Positions 9,201 to 14,943 of a stretch of DNA of 14,943 bases are shown here, in pieces (positions within the stretch are counted from its first letter, which is position 1; the number at the start of each line of letters is the position of its first letter). The notes beneath the pieces are model-generated. The model worked only from the letters and a program-made list of their open reading frames with translations, did not search any database and was not told the DNA's origin. The stretch spans positions 1 through 14,943 of the forward strand of contig JAHLWV010000032.1 of NCBI GenBank assembly GCA_019057735.1. The letters run 5' to 3'. The stretch is from Promethearchaeota archaeon (GTDB lineage: Archaea > Asgardarchaeota > Lokiarchaeia > Sigynarchaeales > SOKP01). Both the position numbers and the translations under genes were made by a program.

Positions 9201-9271
9201 GCTAAATCTATAGATGCTTGCATTCCAGCGATACCACCACCTACAACTAACACAGCTCCGATTTTTTCCAT
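6230..9271 (-). CDS. hdrA: Double-length HdrA (copy 2, divergent), FAD/[4Fe-4S] subunit
   Basis: HdrA paralogue of 1013 residues with the same two-flavin architecture as copies 1 and 3 but clearly more distant. First half: FAD motif GGGIAG (11-16), inserted ferredoxin pair with two regular CX2CX2CX3C clusters (C107-C117 and C154-C164), then C247, C260, C264, C265. Middle: HdrA N-terminal domain (VCHCG at 453, ASCTPRTH at 512, DQCSWVH at 545). Second half: GGGISG (593-598), C741, C752, C756, C757. C-terminus: clusters at C936-C946 and C977-C987. Unlike copies 1 and 3, both halves keep a DIR-aromatic-G motif (DIRAYGK at about 290, DIRTYGF at about 782), so both flavin sites look intact. The ATG overlaps the stop of the long flpD (TAATG). 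No hdrCB gene accompanies it; it is flanked by flpD genes on both sides, so it may serve a different acceptor or share HdrCB with the others. Confidence 0.93.
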   Translation of the reverse strand: MEKIGAVLVVGGGIAGMQASIDLADSGFKVYLVESTTSIGGVMSQLDKTFPTNDCAICILAPKLVETGRHENIDILINTSVEKVEGIAGKFKVDVIQKTLYLDQDKCTGCGVCSQKCPIEAIDFFNEKLSNTGAISVKFPQAVPLVFSINKQKCIGCEVCKSVCKANAIDYTLKDKKISLDVGAIILAIGFDEFEPAPLVNLGYNKFLNVVTSIQFERILSASGPHAGLILRPSDGIIPRKIAFLHCIGSRDKKCGVEYCSSVCCMYTTKEAVIAKEHMDIVEPTIFTMDIRAYGKDFDKYIERARNEHGIRYIRRRISTIKEISESKDIKILYEKENGELVEEIFNLVVLAVGIQPNRTAKEIANKLKIELNEYGFCKTNSFNPVETSRPGVYVCGCFAGPKDIPETVIEASSAAGCVNSLLSQARNTLISKKVLPKEIDVSDQPPRIGVFVCHCGLNIGGVVDVPGVVEYIKTLPDVVYAEHNLYTCSADTQINIKEKIENNKLNRVIVASCTPRTHEPLFQSTIREVGLNKYLFEMANIRDQCSWVHMHNKEEATEKSKDLVRMAVAKARQLVPLQEQELEVIDKGLIIGGGISGMTAALNLASQGFEVYLLEKEDLLGGFATNIYQTLENDDVQTFLIKLIKKVEDNNLIHIFTNSQINSMSGYIGNFNTNISYGKGKENVDLEHGIIIVATGAKEYQPKEYMYEKDSRIVTQSNLEKNINESEEIKNTNSIVMIQCIGSRNEDNPYCSRICCSEAIKNALKVKKINPNTEIIILYRDIRTYGFKEKYYNLAREKGVIFIRFDGKKPPEVKIENKELKVLVNQPDSGELEINPDIVVLSTGIVAPKEENEELAKLLKVPLNEDKFFLEAHVKLRPLDFATEGIFLCGLAHSPKNISESITQANGAAAQAVKILATKEIITSGLVATALEEVCIGCGKCAEVCQFNAIELIEKEIEFEDFTLITKKSYVNSALCKGCGTCGAQCPNSAIIIKHFGFEQINAMIRALLIKI

Positions 9272-10047
9272 TATTTTCCCTCCTTTATTGATATAAACGT
9301 AGGAACGTCTTCATTTATCTCGTGTAAATCTACTAATCCCCTTTGCCTTAAAGTTACTATATGTTTTAATACTTGATGTGCCTCAATTTCAATCTCTTTA
9401 GATATCTCTGGCACAGATTTCCCACTTTGTGAGATATTTTGTAAGATTTTTTGTCTAATAAATTCTTTATTTATGGCATCGTCAAGAATTTCTTCAAATT
9501 TGTCTCCAGGAATAATTTCATTATAAATATTGCCTTCATTGACGATTCTTCTTTCACTACCAACTAAAATTCTTAGCCTTGAATCAGAAAGTACAGAATT
9601 AACTGCTTTGAAATCATCAGTTATATCATTTCTTAATTTTTCATCTCTTATTGGGTTAGGACCCAAGTTTTCTATATGTTCATTAAATTCGTTTACTAAT
9701 TGAGCAAATCTATTACCTTCGGCCGCAGAAACCCAATCTAATCTTAAACGTTCAGAATATCCAATAATTTTTAGTAATTTGCTAAGTAAGTTGATTTTCA
9801 TTTCTGCTTCATAATTTCCACTTATATAATGACAATCTCCAGGATGGCATCCCAAGACCAGAACACCATCAATATTTCTTGAAAGTGCTTCGGCAATAAA
9901 TAAAGGATCAACTCTACCACTGCACATTACTCTGATAATCCTGATATTTGGAGAATATTGGATTCTACTTACGCCAGCAAGATCTGCACCAGCATATGAA
10001 CACCAATTGCATAAAAATCCAAGAATTTTTGGTGTAAACTTAGTTAT
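9271..10047 (-). CDS. mvhD: Long FlpD/MvhD with C-terminal winged-helix-like extension; probable ATA start
   Basis: Protein of 258 residues if started at ATA. Residues 1-131 are a complete FlpD module: FLCNWCSYAGADLAG (11-25), MCSGR (41-45), GCHPGDCHY (66-74) and WVSAAEG (105-111), giving the [2Fe-2S] connector that feeds HdrA. The remaining ~125 residues form an extension; residues ~195-245 (RQKILQNI, VPEISKEI, HQVLKHIVTLRQRGLVDL) have the helix-turn-helix plus wing pattern of a winged-helix domain. The first canonical start (ATG at 9927) would remove the first cysteine motif, so it is rejected. The frame opens after TAG at 10068-10066; ATA at 10047 stands six bases from GGAGGAG and one base after the hdrA copy 3 stop. 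Its stop overlaps the ATG of hdrA copy 2. Because the frames overlap from 10065 to 10049, a frameshift product fused to HdrA is a less likely alternative. Confidence 0.88.
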   Translation of the reverse strand: MTKFTPKILGFLCNWCSYAGADLAGVSRIQYSPNIRIIRVMCSGRVDPLFIAEALSRNIDGVLVLGCHPGDCHYISGNYEAEMKINLLSKLLKIIGYSERLRLDWVSAAEGNRFAQLVNEFNEHIENLGPNPIRDEKLRNDITDDFKAVNSVLSDSRLRILVGSERRIVNEGNIYNEIIPGDKFEEILDDAINKEFIRQKILQNISQSGKSVPEISKEIEIEAHQVLKHIVTLRQRGLVDLHEINEDVPTFISIKEGK

Positions 10048-10060
10048 TTTATTCTCCTCC
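10045..10060 (-). promoter_or_regulatory. Ribosome-binding site with non-canonical ATA start, long flpD
   Basis: The minus strand reads GGAGGAG (10060-10054), six bases AATAAA, then ATA ACT. The site overlaps the last codons and stop of hdrA copy 3. No ATG, GTG or TTG is available between the upstream in-frame TAG and the conserved FLCNWC motif. The spacing equals that at the two hdrCB genes. Confidence 0.6.
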
Positions 10061-13000
10061 GAAGACTATAATTTCTGATAAAATTTGTTCAAATGTAAAA
10101 TGATGGACGATTATTGCATTTTCAGGACAACTTGCGCCACAAACCCCACACCCTTTACAAAGTAGTTTATTTATAACCACTTTATCCTCTTCGTTCTTTG
10201 ATATTGCATTATATGGGCAAAGTTTTATACAAATTTTACACCCTACACATACATCAGAATTTACTTCCGCTGCTAACCCTGAAGCGGTTATTTCTTTTGA
10301 GCTTAGAAATCTGCTTGCTCTTCCTGCAGCTCCATTCGCTTGAGTAATTGATTCTTGAATATGTTTAGGCCAATGAGCACAACCACATAAAAATATTCCC
10401 TCTGTAGCAAAATCAACTGGTCTTAATTTAGCATGAGCTTCCAGGAAAAAACCATGATGATCTAAAGGTACTTTTAGCATTTTTGCTAATTCTTCTAAAT
10501 TATCGGAAGGGATCATTGGTGGGGTGATAATAATTAAATCTGTCTCAAAATTAATCTCGTCTTGTAAATTTGTATCAAAAACATTAAATTTATATCTTTC
10601 AGGTTTATTGCTCAGTTGAGTTACTTCTGGCGGTTTATCGATATCATATCTTAGAAGTATAGCATTTATTCTTCGATCATAAAAATACGCTTCAAATTCC
10701 TTTTTAGCCATTTGAAAATCTCTATAAAGGATAATAACCTCAAGGTCGGGCTTTAATTCCTTTAGGGCATTAACGTTTTTGATCGATGTTATGCAACAAA
10801 TATTAGAGCAATATGTTATCCCTTCTTTTTGTCTAGCATTAGCACATAAAATAGATGTAACTCGTGAAATTTTATCAAGCCAAGACTTATCTTTACTTTT
10901 TAATTTCTGTTCTAATTCAAGTTGAGTTATTACATTTTGATTTTCTTTGGCATATTGATAAAGTCCTTTAGGTTTTAATTCTTGGCCTCCTGTAGCAACA
11001 ATAATAGTACCAACTTTAAAATCACTTACTTCATCTTTTGAATTAATAATAGATACATCGAAATTACCAACATATCCTTTTATGTCTTTTACTCTAGATT
11101 CTAAATACACATTAATTTTATTTGATTCCTTAATTTTTTCAAGTATTCCTTTAAGATAGGCTGAAGCATCTTCTTGAGTTGGATATAAAATGAATAAATC
11201 ATTCAGTAGCCCTCCTAAAAAATTTTTCTTTTCCACAAGAAAAACTTCAAATCCTTGCTTAGCGATATTTAAAGCAGCAGTCATTCCAGATATGCCTCCG
11301 CCAATTATTAATGATTTAGGAATTACTGCCAATTTTAGTTCTTTTTGCGGCTTTAATAACCTGGATTTAGCAACGGCCATTTCAATTAGGTCCTTAGCCT
11401 TGTCAGTAGCGAGGTTTTTTTCTGTCATATGAACCCAAGAACATTGATCACGAATATTCGCCATTTCAAAGAGGTATTTATTCAATCCAGCTTCTTGACA
11501 AGTTTCTTGAAATAATGCCTCATGTGTTCTGGGGGTACAAGAAGCAACAACAAATCTATTTAAGTTATGTTCTTGAATTACTTCTTTAATTTGCTCTTGA
11601 GAATCACTCGAACAAGAATATAAATTATCTTCACAGAATTCTACATTAGGGAGTGACTTAATATGATCTATTACTTCAGAAATTTCGATATATTTTCCTA
11701 TATTTATACCACAATGACAAATCAATACACCGATTCTAGGTTCGTCTGTTATTTGGACTTCCTTTTCAGGGATTTCAAATACTTTTTCTTCTATTAGAGT
11801 ATGTTTAACTGAACTTAATAATTCGGCCACTTGCGCAGCGACACCACTAGCATCAGCCACTGCTTCTGGTATGTCCATGGGCCCTTGGCAGAATCCTGCT
11901 AAGAATATACCTTCTTTCGATGAAAAGGCTTTATTAAAATGAGACTTTTCTTTAAAAAATTCATAATCATCGCGATCAATTTCTAAGATTTCAGCCAATT
12001 CTCTTGATCCTTTTGAAGGAACTAGAGGTGTAGCTAAAACAACTAAATTTGCTCGAAAATCATTAAGCAATCCAGTTTTTAAATTTTCATAATGGATGAT
12101 CAAATCTTTTGTTTCAGGATCTTCTTTAATTTTACTAATTTTTGTGTGGAAATAATGTACTCCATAATCGTCTTGAGCTCTTTGAGTAAACTCATAGAAA
12201 TTTTTACCATAAGCTCTAATATCGTGTCTAAATATATAACATTTTGAATTTTCAGCATGTTCTGTTGTAATGATAGCTTCTTTAGCAATATAAGTACAGC
12301 ATACACTTGAACAATAGGGGACATTTTCGTGTAAATCTCTTGAGCCTGCACATTGAATAAATGCAATTTTTTCAGGTTCTTCTTTATCGCTGGGACGGAG
12401 AACATGACCCCCAAATGGTCCAGATGCACATAAAATTCTCTCATACTCTAGCGCATTTACTACATTATCATAATTCATCCCCCATCTTGACGATAGATTG
12501 TCCCGAGCCATGTCAAATCCAGTAGCAACGACGATAGCTCCTACTTTTATTCTGATTTCTTGAGGCTTTTGTTCGAAATCTATTGCTTCTGCTGTACAAA
12601 TTTTTTGGCAAACTCCACACACTCCTTTGTTTAAAAATAAGCACATTTCAGCATCAATTAAATATATAGGAGGGACTGCTTGAGGAAATGGGATGAAAAC
12701 AGATTTTCTTTTACTTAGATTCATGTCGAAAATATTAGGTACTTCAATTTTAGGGCATTTTGCAGCACAATCACCACATCCTTTACATTTAGTATCATCA
12801 ATGTATCGAGGTTTTTTAAAAACGGTAACATCAAAATTACCTGACTTTCCAGTAACTTTCTGGACTTCGTGATATGTCATAAGTTTGATATTAGGATTCC
12901 TTAATACTTCTACCATTTTAGGTGCCAAAATGCATAAACTGCAATCCAAGGTCGGAAAGGTTTTATCAAGTTGAGCCATTCGACCTCCAATTGAGGGAGT

Positions 13001-13099
13001 ACTTTCTACTAAAAAGACTTTAAAACCTAATTCAGTTAAATCTAACGATGTTTGTATTCCAGCTATCCCCCCACCAATTACTAAAACTGCTCCTTCCAT
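10049..13099 (-). CDS. hdrA: Double-length HdrA (copy 3), FAD/[4Fe-4S] subunit, close paralogue of copy 1
   Basis: HdrA of 1016 residues. Order as in copy 1: FAD motif GGGIAG (9-14); ferredoxin insert (C105-C115 and a CX7CX2CX3C cluster from C153); C250, C263, C267, C268; HdrA N-terminal domain (ICHCG near 460, ASCTPRTH, DQCSWVH); second FAD half (GGGISG); two C-terminal ferredoxin clusters (C951-C961, C981-C991). Over the first 79 residues I count only six differences from copy 1. The linker between the C-terminal clusters is about 11 residues shorter than in copy 1. As in copy 1, the second half has DFQMAKKEF instead of DIRAYGK, and CANAR where canonical HdrA has CxGSR, suggesting a changed second flavin/cluster site. 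The ATG overlaps the hdrCB stop (TAATG) and the TAA is one base before the start of the long flpD, so the genes are tightly coupled. Confidence 0.93.
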   Translation of the reverse strand: MEGAVLVIGGGIAGIQTSLDLTELGFKVFLVESTPSIGGRMAQLDKTFPTLDCSLCILAPKMVEVLRNPNIKLMTYHEVQKVTGKSGNFDVTVFKKPRYIDDTKCKGCGDCAAKCPKIEVPNIFDMNLSKRKSVFIPFPQAVPPIYLIDAEMCLFLNKGVCGVCQKICTAEAIDFEQKPQEIRIKVGAIVVATGFDMARDNLSSRWGMNYDNVVNALEYERILCASGPFGGHVLRPSDKEEPEKIAFIQCAGSRDLHENVPYCSSVCCTYIAKEAIITTEHAENSKCYIFRHDIRAYGKNFYEFTQRAQDDYGVHYFHTKISKIKEDPETKDLIIHYENLKTGLLNDFRANLVVLATPLVPSKGSRELAEILEIDRDDYEFFKEKSHFNKAFSSKEGIFLAGFCQGPMDIPEAVADASGVAAQVAELLSSVKHTLIEEKVFEIPEKEVQITDEPRIGVLICHCGINIGKYIEISEVIDHIKSLPNVEFCEDNLYSCSSDSQEQIKEVIQEHNLNRFVVASCTPRTHEALFQETCQEAGLNKYLFEMANIRDQCSWVHMTEKNLATDKAKDLIEMAVAKSRLLKPQKELKLAVIPKSLIIGGGISGMTAALNIAKQGFEVFLVEKKNFLGGLLNDLFILYPTQEDASAYLKGILEKIKESNKINVYLESRVKDIKGYVGNFDVSIINSKDEVSDFKVGTIIVATGGQELKPKGLYQYAKENQNVITQLELEQKLKSKDKSWLDKISRVTSILCANARQKEGITYCSNICCITSIKNVNALKELKPDLEVIILYRDFQMAKKEFEAYFYDRRINAILLRYDIDKPPEVTQLSNKPERYKFNVFDTNLQDEINFETDLIIITPPMIPSDNLEELAKMLKVPLDHHGFFLEAHAKLRPVDFATEGIFLCGCAHWPKHIQESITQANGAAGRASRFLSSKEITASGLAAEVNSDVCVGCKICIKLCPYNAISKNEEDKVVINKLLCKGCGVCGASCPENAIIVHHFTFEQILSEIIVFGGE

Positions 13100-14370
13100 T
13101 ATCCCTCTTTCACCAAAACATTGTTAGAATCTATTATATTGATCATATTAACTAAAAATTCTGAGAAATCTAAAATTTCAATTGAAGAAATATCTTCATG
13201 GTCTTTTTGTAAACAAGTAAAATGGATGCGGCATTTAGGGCAAGATGTAATAAGTTTTGTTCCAGCTGCCTTAGCTTCCAATAAACGTTTGTATCGTAAA
13301 GCCTTGGAGCGTTCATTACAATTCATCATTGTACTAACTCCACAGCATAAAGAATTTTCTTTACTATGCTCCATTTCCTTGAACTCATAACCTATTATTT
13401 TTAAATTATTAAAAATTTCTCGAACTTTTTCAACTATGAGATTATCTTTTGGTAAAAACCTACTTAGCCTACAAGGATCGTGGTAAGTAAAAGGAATAAT
13501 TTCTTTAAGATCATTAGGCTTTTTAAATTCAATTATTCCTTGCTTCCATTTATCATAGATATATTCAATAATGTGCTTAACTTCAAATTTCTCGTTAAAA
13601 TCTTCAAATAAGTTTTGATAATCAACTTTAAACGTCCTATAGCATTCGGCACAAGCGGTAATTATGGTAGATATTCCAGCTTTTTCAAATTTTTTTATGT
13701 TTTTCTTAGCTAATTCAATAAAAACTTCAAATTTTCCTTGGCCCCAATATAGATCGTGGCCACAACAAGTTTCCTCCTTGAGTACGACTATTGGAGTATC
13801 CTCTATTCTACAAATCATTTGTAAAGTATTTGGAGCGATTGAATCTAAATTTTCAAATTCAACATTAAGAAATGGTAGACATCCTACATAGTATAAGATA
13901 CTCCCATGATCCGAAATTTTACAACCTTTAGGAATCCAATCTAGGGGTCTATTAATCTTAATTTCATCTTTGCTCATTAATTCAGCTATTGTGGGAAAAA
14001 TACCTTTATGAGCAATACCACGGTCAAGATGATGAAAATTTTCTAATCGCATTTTATATCTAGCATTACGCACGATATCAGCAAAATTAATATCTTTAGG
14101 ACACATTTGAAGACAACTATTACAAGTCAAACAATCCCATAATATTCCACTTTTAATTACTTTTTCTTCGAAACCTTCTAATATCAATTGGATTATCCTA
14201 CTGGGAGTATATTTTTGCACCTTACTTAATTGACACACACCACTACAACGAGCACATTGATAGCATGTCCTAAGCAGAGTTCTCAAATCGGGGTTGTAAA
14301 TTTTATCCAGATATTCTGAGGTGTCATCTAAGACATCTTCTTTTTTAGAACCTTTTTTTGATTCTGTTAT
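13099..14370 (-). CDS. hdrD: HdrC-HdrB fusion (HdrD-like), copy A, with probable ATA start
   Basis: Disulfide-reductase-type subunit, 423 residues from the ATA at 14370. HdrC part: [4Fe-4S] motifs at C36/39/42/46 and C80/83/86/90. HdrB part: first CCG motif C164-X37-CC(202,203)-X36-C240-X2-C243, second C300-X41-CC(342,343)-X33-C377-X2-C380, both complete. In characterised HdrB these bind the non-cubane clusters that reduce the CoM-CoB disulfide; the substrate here is unknown. A TTG at 14286 could start the protein just before the HdrC motifs. However, the 28 codons upstream are in frame and their protein sequence is conserved in copy B (ITESKK, then DDTSEYLDKIYNPDLR) with mostly silent changes (GAT/GAC, CTT/CTG, AAT/AAC, CCT/CCC, TTA/TTG), and copy B has TTA at that TTG. 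Therefore ATA is preferred. It lies 16 bases after frhB and overlaps hdrA copy 3 by one base. Confidence 0.9.
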   Translation of the reverse strand: MTESKKGSKKEDVLDDTSEYLDKIYNPDLRTLLRTCYQCARCSGVCQLSKVQKYTPSRIIQLILEGFEEKVIKSGILWDCLTCNSCLQMCPKDINFADIVRNARYKMRLENFHHLDRGIAHKGIFPTIAELMSKDEIKINRPLDWIPKGCKISDHGSILYYVGCLPFLNVEFENLDSIAPNTLQMICRIEDTPIVVLKEETCCGHDLYWGQGKFEVFIELAKKNIKKFEKAGISTIITACAECYRTFKVDYQNLFEDFNEKFEVKHIIEYIYDKWKQGIIEFKKPNDLKEIIPFTYHDPCRLSRFLPKDNLIVEKVREIFNNLKIIGYEFKEMEHSKENSLCCGVSTMMNCNERSKALRYKRLLEAKAAGTKLITSCPKCRIHFTCLQKDHEDISSIEILDFSEFLVNMINIIDSNNVLVKEG

Positions 14371-14382
14371 AATTTACTCCTC
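14368..14382 (-). promoter_or_regulatory. Ribosome-binding site with non-canonical ATA start, hdrCB copy A
   Basis: GAGGAG, spacer TAAATT, then ATA ACA, identical to the site before copy B. The in-frame TAA at 14376-14374 blocks any start further upstream. The frhB stop at 14389-14387 lies before this frame opens, so frameshifting from frhB cannot explain it. Confidence 0.6.
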
Positions 14383-14386
14383 TCTA

Positions 14387-14943
14387 CTATAAATTCTTCA
14401 TAAATTCTTCTTTTCTTTTTATTTTTGATTGAGAAAATTGAGAAATTAACCCAATCATGGCTTTTTTCTTACTTAAATCTAAGTCTGCGAGCTTAATGAT
14501 TCCAGCATTGAGAACTTGAGAAAAAATTTTCTTTCCTTTTTCAGTTCGAGTAATAACCGTAGTATACTTATCAGCAGAACCTAATCCCCCAAATGAAATG
14601 TCGGCGTAAATATTAGTGAAATCATTACAAGCGTTACAAGCTGGACGCATATAATTCTTCAGATGATTAAATGGAATATGAATTATTTTTTCCCCATTTC
14701 CATCATTTTTTAATTTCAAAATAACATCTTCTTTAATATTAATTTTTTTAATATCAGAAAATTTGATGTTAAAATCCTTCTCAAACTTCTCTATCTGCGA
14801 TTTTTCAAAAGAGAAGTTCTCATAACAAAACAAACCAAAACATATCTCAATATTTTCAGAAGGAGTCACTCCTAAATCTTGCATACATCTGATCGTATAT
14901 AATTGGCAAGGAGTACCCACTACTGCTAATTTTTTGAATTTAT
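14387..14943 (-). CDS. frhB: FrhB-family coenzyme F420 oxidoreductase subunit, C-terminal part
   Basis: C-terminal ~185 residues of an FrhB/FpoF/FdhB-type protein, the FAD- and [4Fe-4S]-containing subunit that exchanges hydride with coenzyme F420. The frame remains open to the right edge (residues KKLAVV precede the motif), so the start is outside the window and the GTG at 14920, inside the conserved VVGTPCQ motif, is not the real start. Visible signatures: GTPCQ, then FGLFCYENF, PACNACNDF and ADISFGGLGS, the conserved cysteine and glycine motifs of the FrhB C-terminal domain. Typical family proteins are roughly 280-350 residues, so a little over half is visible. It ends with TAG 16 bases before hdrCB copy A, implying co-transcription and an F420-linked Hdr complex. 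Family members in bacteria can act on other substrates, so F420 use is inferred. Confidence 0.88.
   Translation of the reverse strand, partial: KFKKLAVVGTPCQLYTIRCMQDLGVTPSENIEICFGLFCYENFSFEKSQIEKFEKDFNIKFSDIKKINIKEDVILKLKNDGNGEKIIHIPFNHLKNYMRPACNACNDFTNIYADISFGGLGSADKYTTVITRTEKGKKIFSQVLNAGIIKLADLDLSKKKAMIGLISQFSQSKIKRKEEFMKNL

Larger units (their letters stand above)
10049..14410 (-). repeat. Duplicated frhB-tail/hdrCB/hdrA segment, copy A
   Basis: Counterpart of 760-5178. It is probably the parental arrangement, because frhB extends complete-looking to the window edge here, while only its last codons exist at copy B. Confidence 0.8.

Noticed and set aside
320..10047. Selenocysteine in FlpD or HdrA, as known in some methanogens
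   Set aside because: All motif cysteines are encoded by TGT or TGC and no in-frame TGA interrupts the genes.
12100..12444. A 114-codon minus-strand open frame inside hdrA copy 3
   Set aside because: It lies in another frame of a strongly conserved HdrA coding region, has no recognisable motif, and no counterpart is expected at copy 1. It is a shadow frame.
14371..14376. Stop-codon readthrough upstream of hdrCB as an alternative to ATA initiation
   Set aside because: The TAA is followed directly by the spacer of a well-placed Shine-Dalgarno site. Upstream sequence in that frame is the frhB gene in another frame and shows no Hdr-like coding signal.
1..14943. CRISPR arrays, tRNA or rRNA genes, insertion sequences, replication origin
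   Set aside because: I found no regularly spaced repeats, no cloverleaf-like or ribosomal sequence, and no transposase or terminal inverted repeats. The large direct repeats are explained by gene duplication.

Overview
The window is AT-rich and almost entirely coding. It holds one long run of minus-strand redox genes plus the tail of an unrelated plus-strand transporter. The gene content is FrhB-type F420 oxidoreductase, heterodisulfide-reductase-like HdrA, fused HdrC-HdrB, and MvhD/FlpD electron-transfer subunits. That content, with Shine-Dalgarno-led tightly overlapping genes, suggests an anaerobic archaeon. A low-GC Asgard lineage such as Lokiarchaeota is plausible, but no marker gene in the window proves it. 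Very similar Hdr/FlpD proteins also occur in anaerobic bacteria.

Layout in the direction of minus-strand transcription, from high to low coordinates: 3' part of frhB (14943-14387); hdrC-hdrB fusion A (14370-13099); hdrA copy 3 (13099-10049); a long flpD with a winged-helix-like C-terminal extension (10047-9271); hdrA copy 2 (9271-6230); short flpD (6204-5770). A roughly 330-bp non-coding gap follows, with a TATA-like box and small repeats. Next come a truncated hdrA fossil (5435-5211), hdrC-hdrB fusion B (5138-3867), hdrA copy 1 (3867-760) and short flpD (757-320). The first 273 bases are the C-terminal end of an MFS-like transporter on the plus strand, convergent with the operon.

The proteins look like parts of one or more soluble, cytoplasmic, flavin-based electron-transfer complexes. 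FrhB would take electrons from (or give them to) coenzyme F420. FlpD is the [2Fe-2S] connector that normally delivers electrons to HdrA. HdrA, here a double-length protein with two FAD-binding halves and many [4Fe-4S] clusters, is the confurcation/bifurcation module. HdrC-HdrB carries the two CCG motifs that bind the non-cubane clusters of disulfide reduction. No hydrogenase or formate dehydrogenase catalytic subunit is visible, so F420 is the best-supported partner in this window.

Three points stand out. First, a segmental duplication produced two hdrCB-hdrA cassettes, and its copied segment includes the last codons of frhB; an hdrA fossil lies beside the second copy. Second, three genes (both hdrCB copies and the long flpD) have no ATG, GTG or TTG that would include their conserved N-terminal iron-sulfur motifs (one TTG in a single hdrCB copy is not conserved in the other). 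All three instead have an ATA codon exactly six bases after a strong Shine-Dalgarno sequence. Third, the second flavin half of HdrA copies 1 and 3 has lost a motif that the first halves and copy 2 retain, which suggests that the halves and copies have diverged in function.
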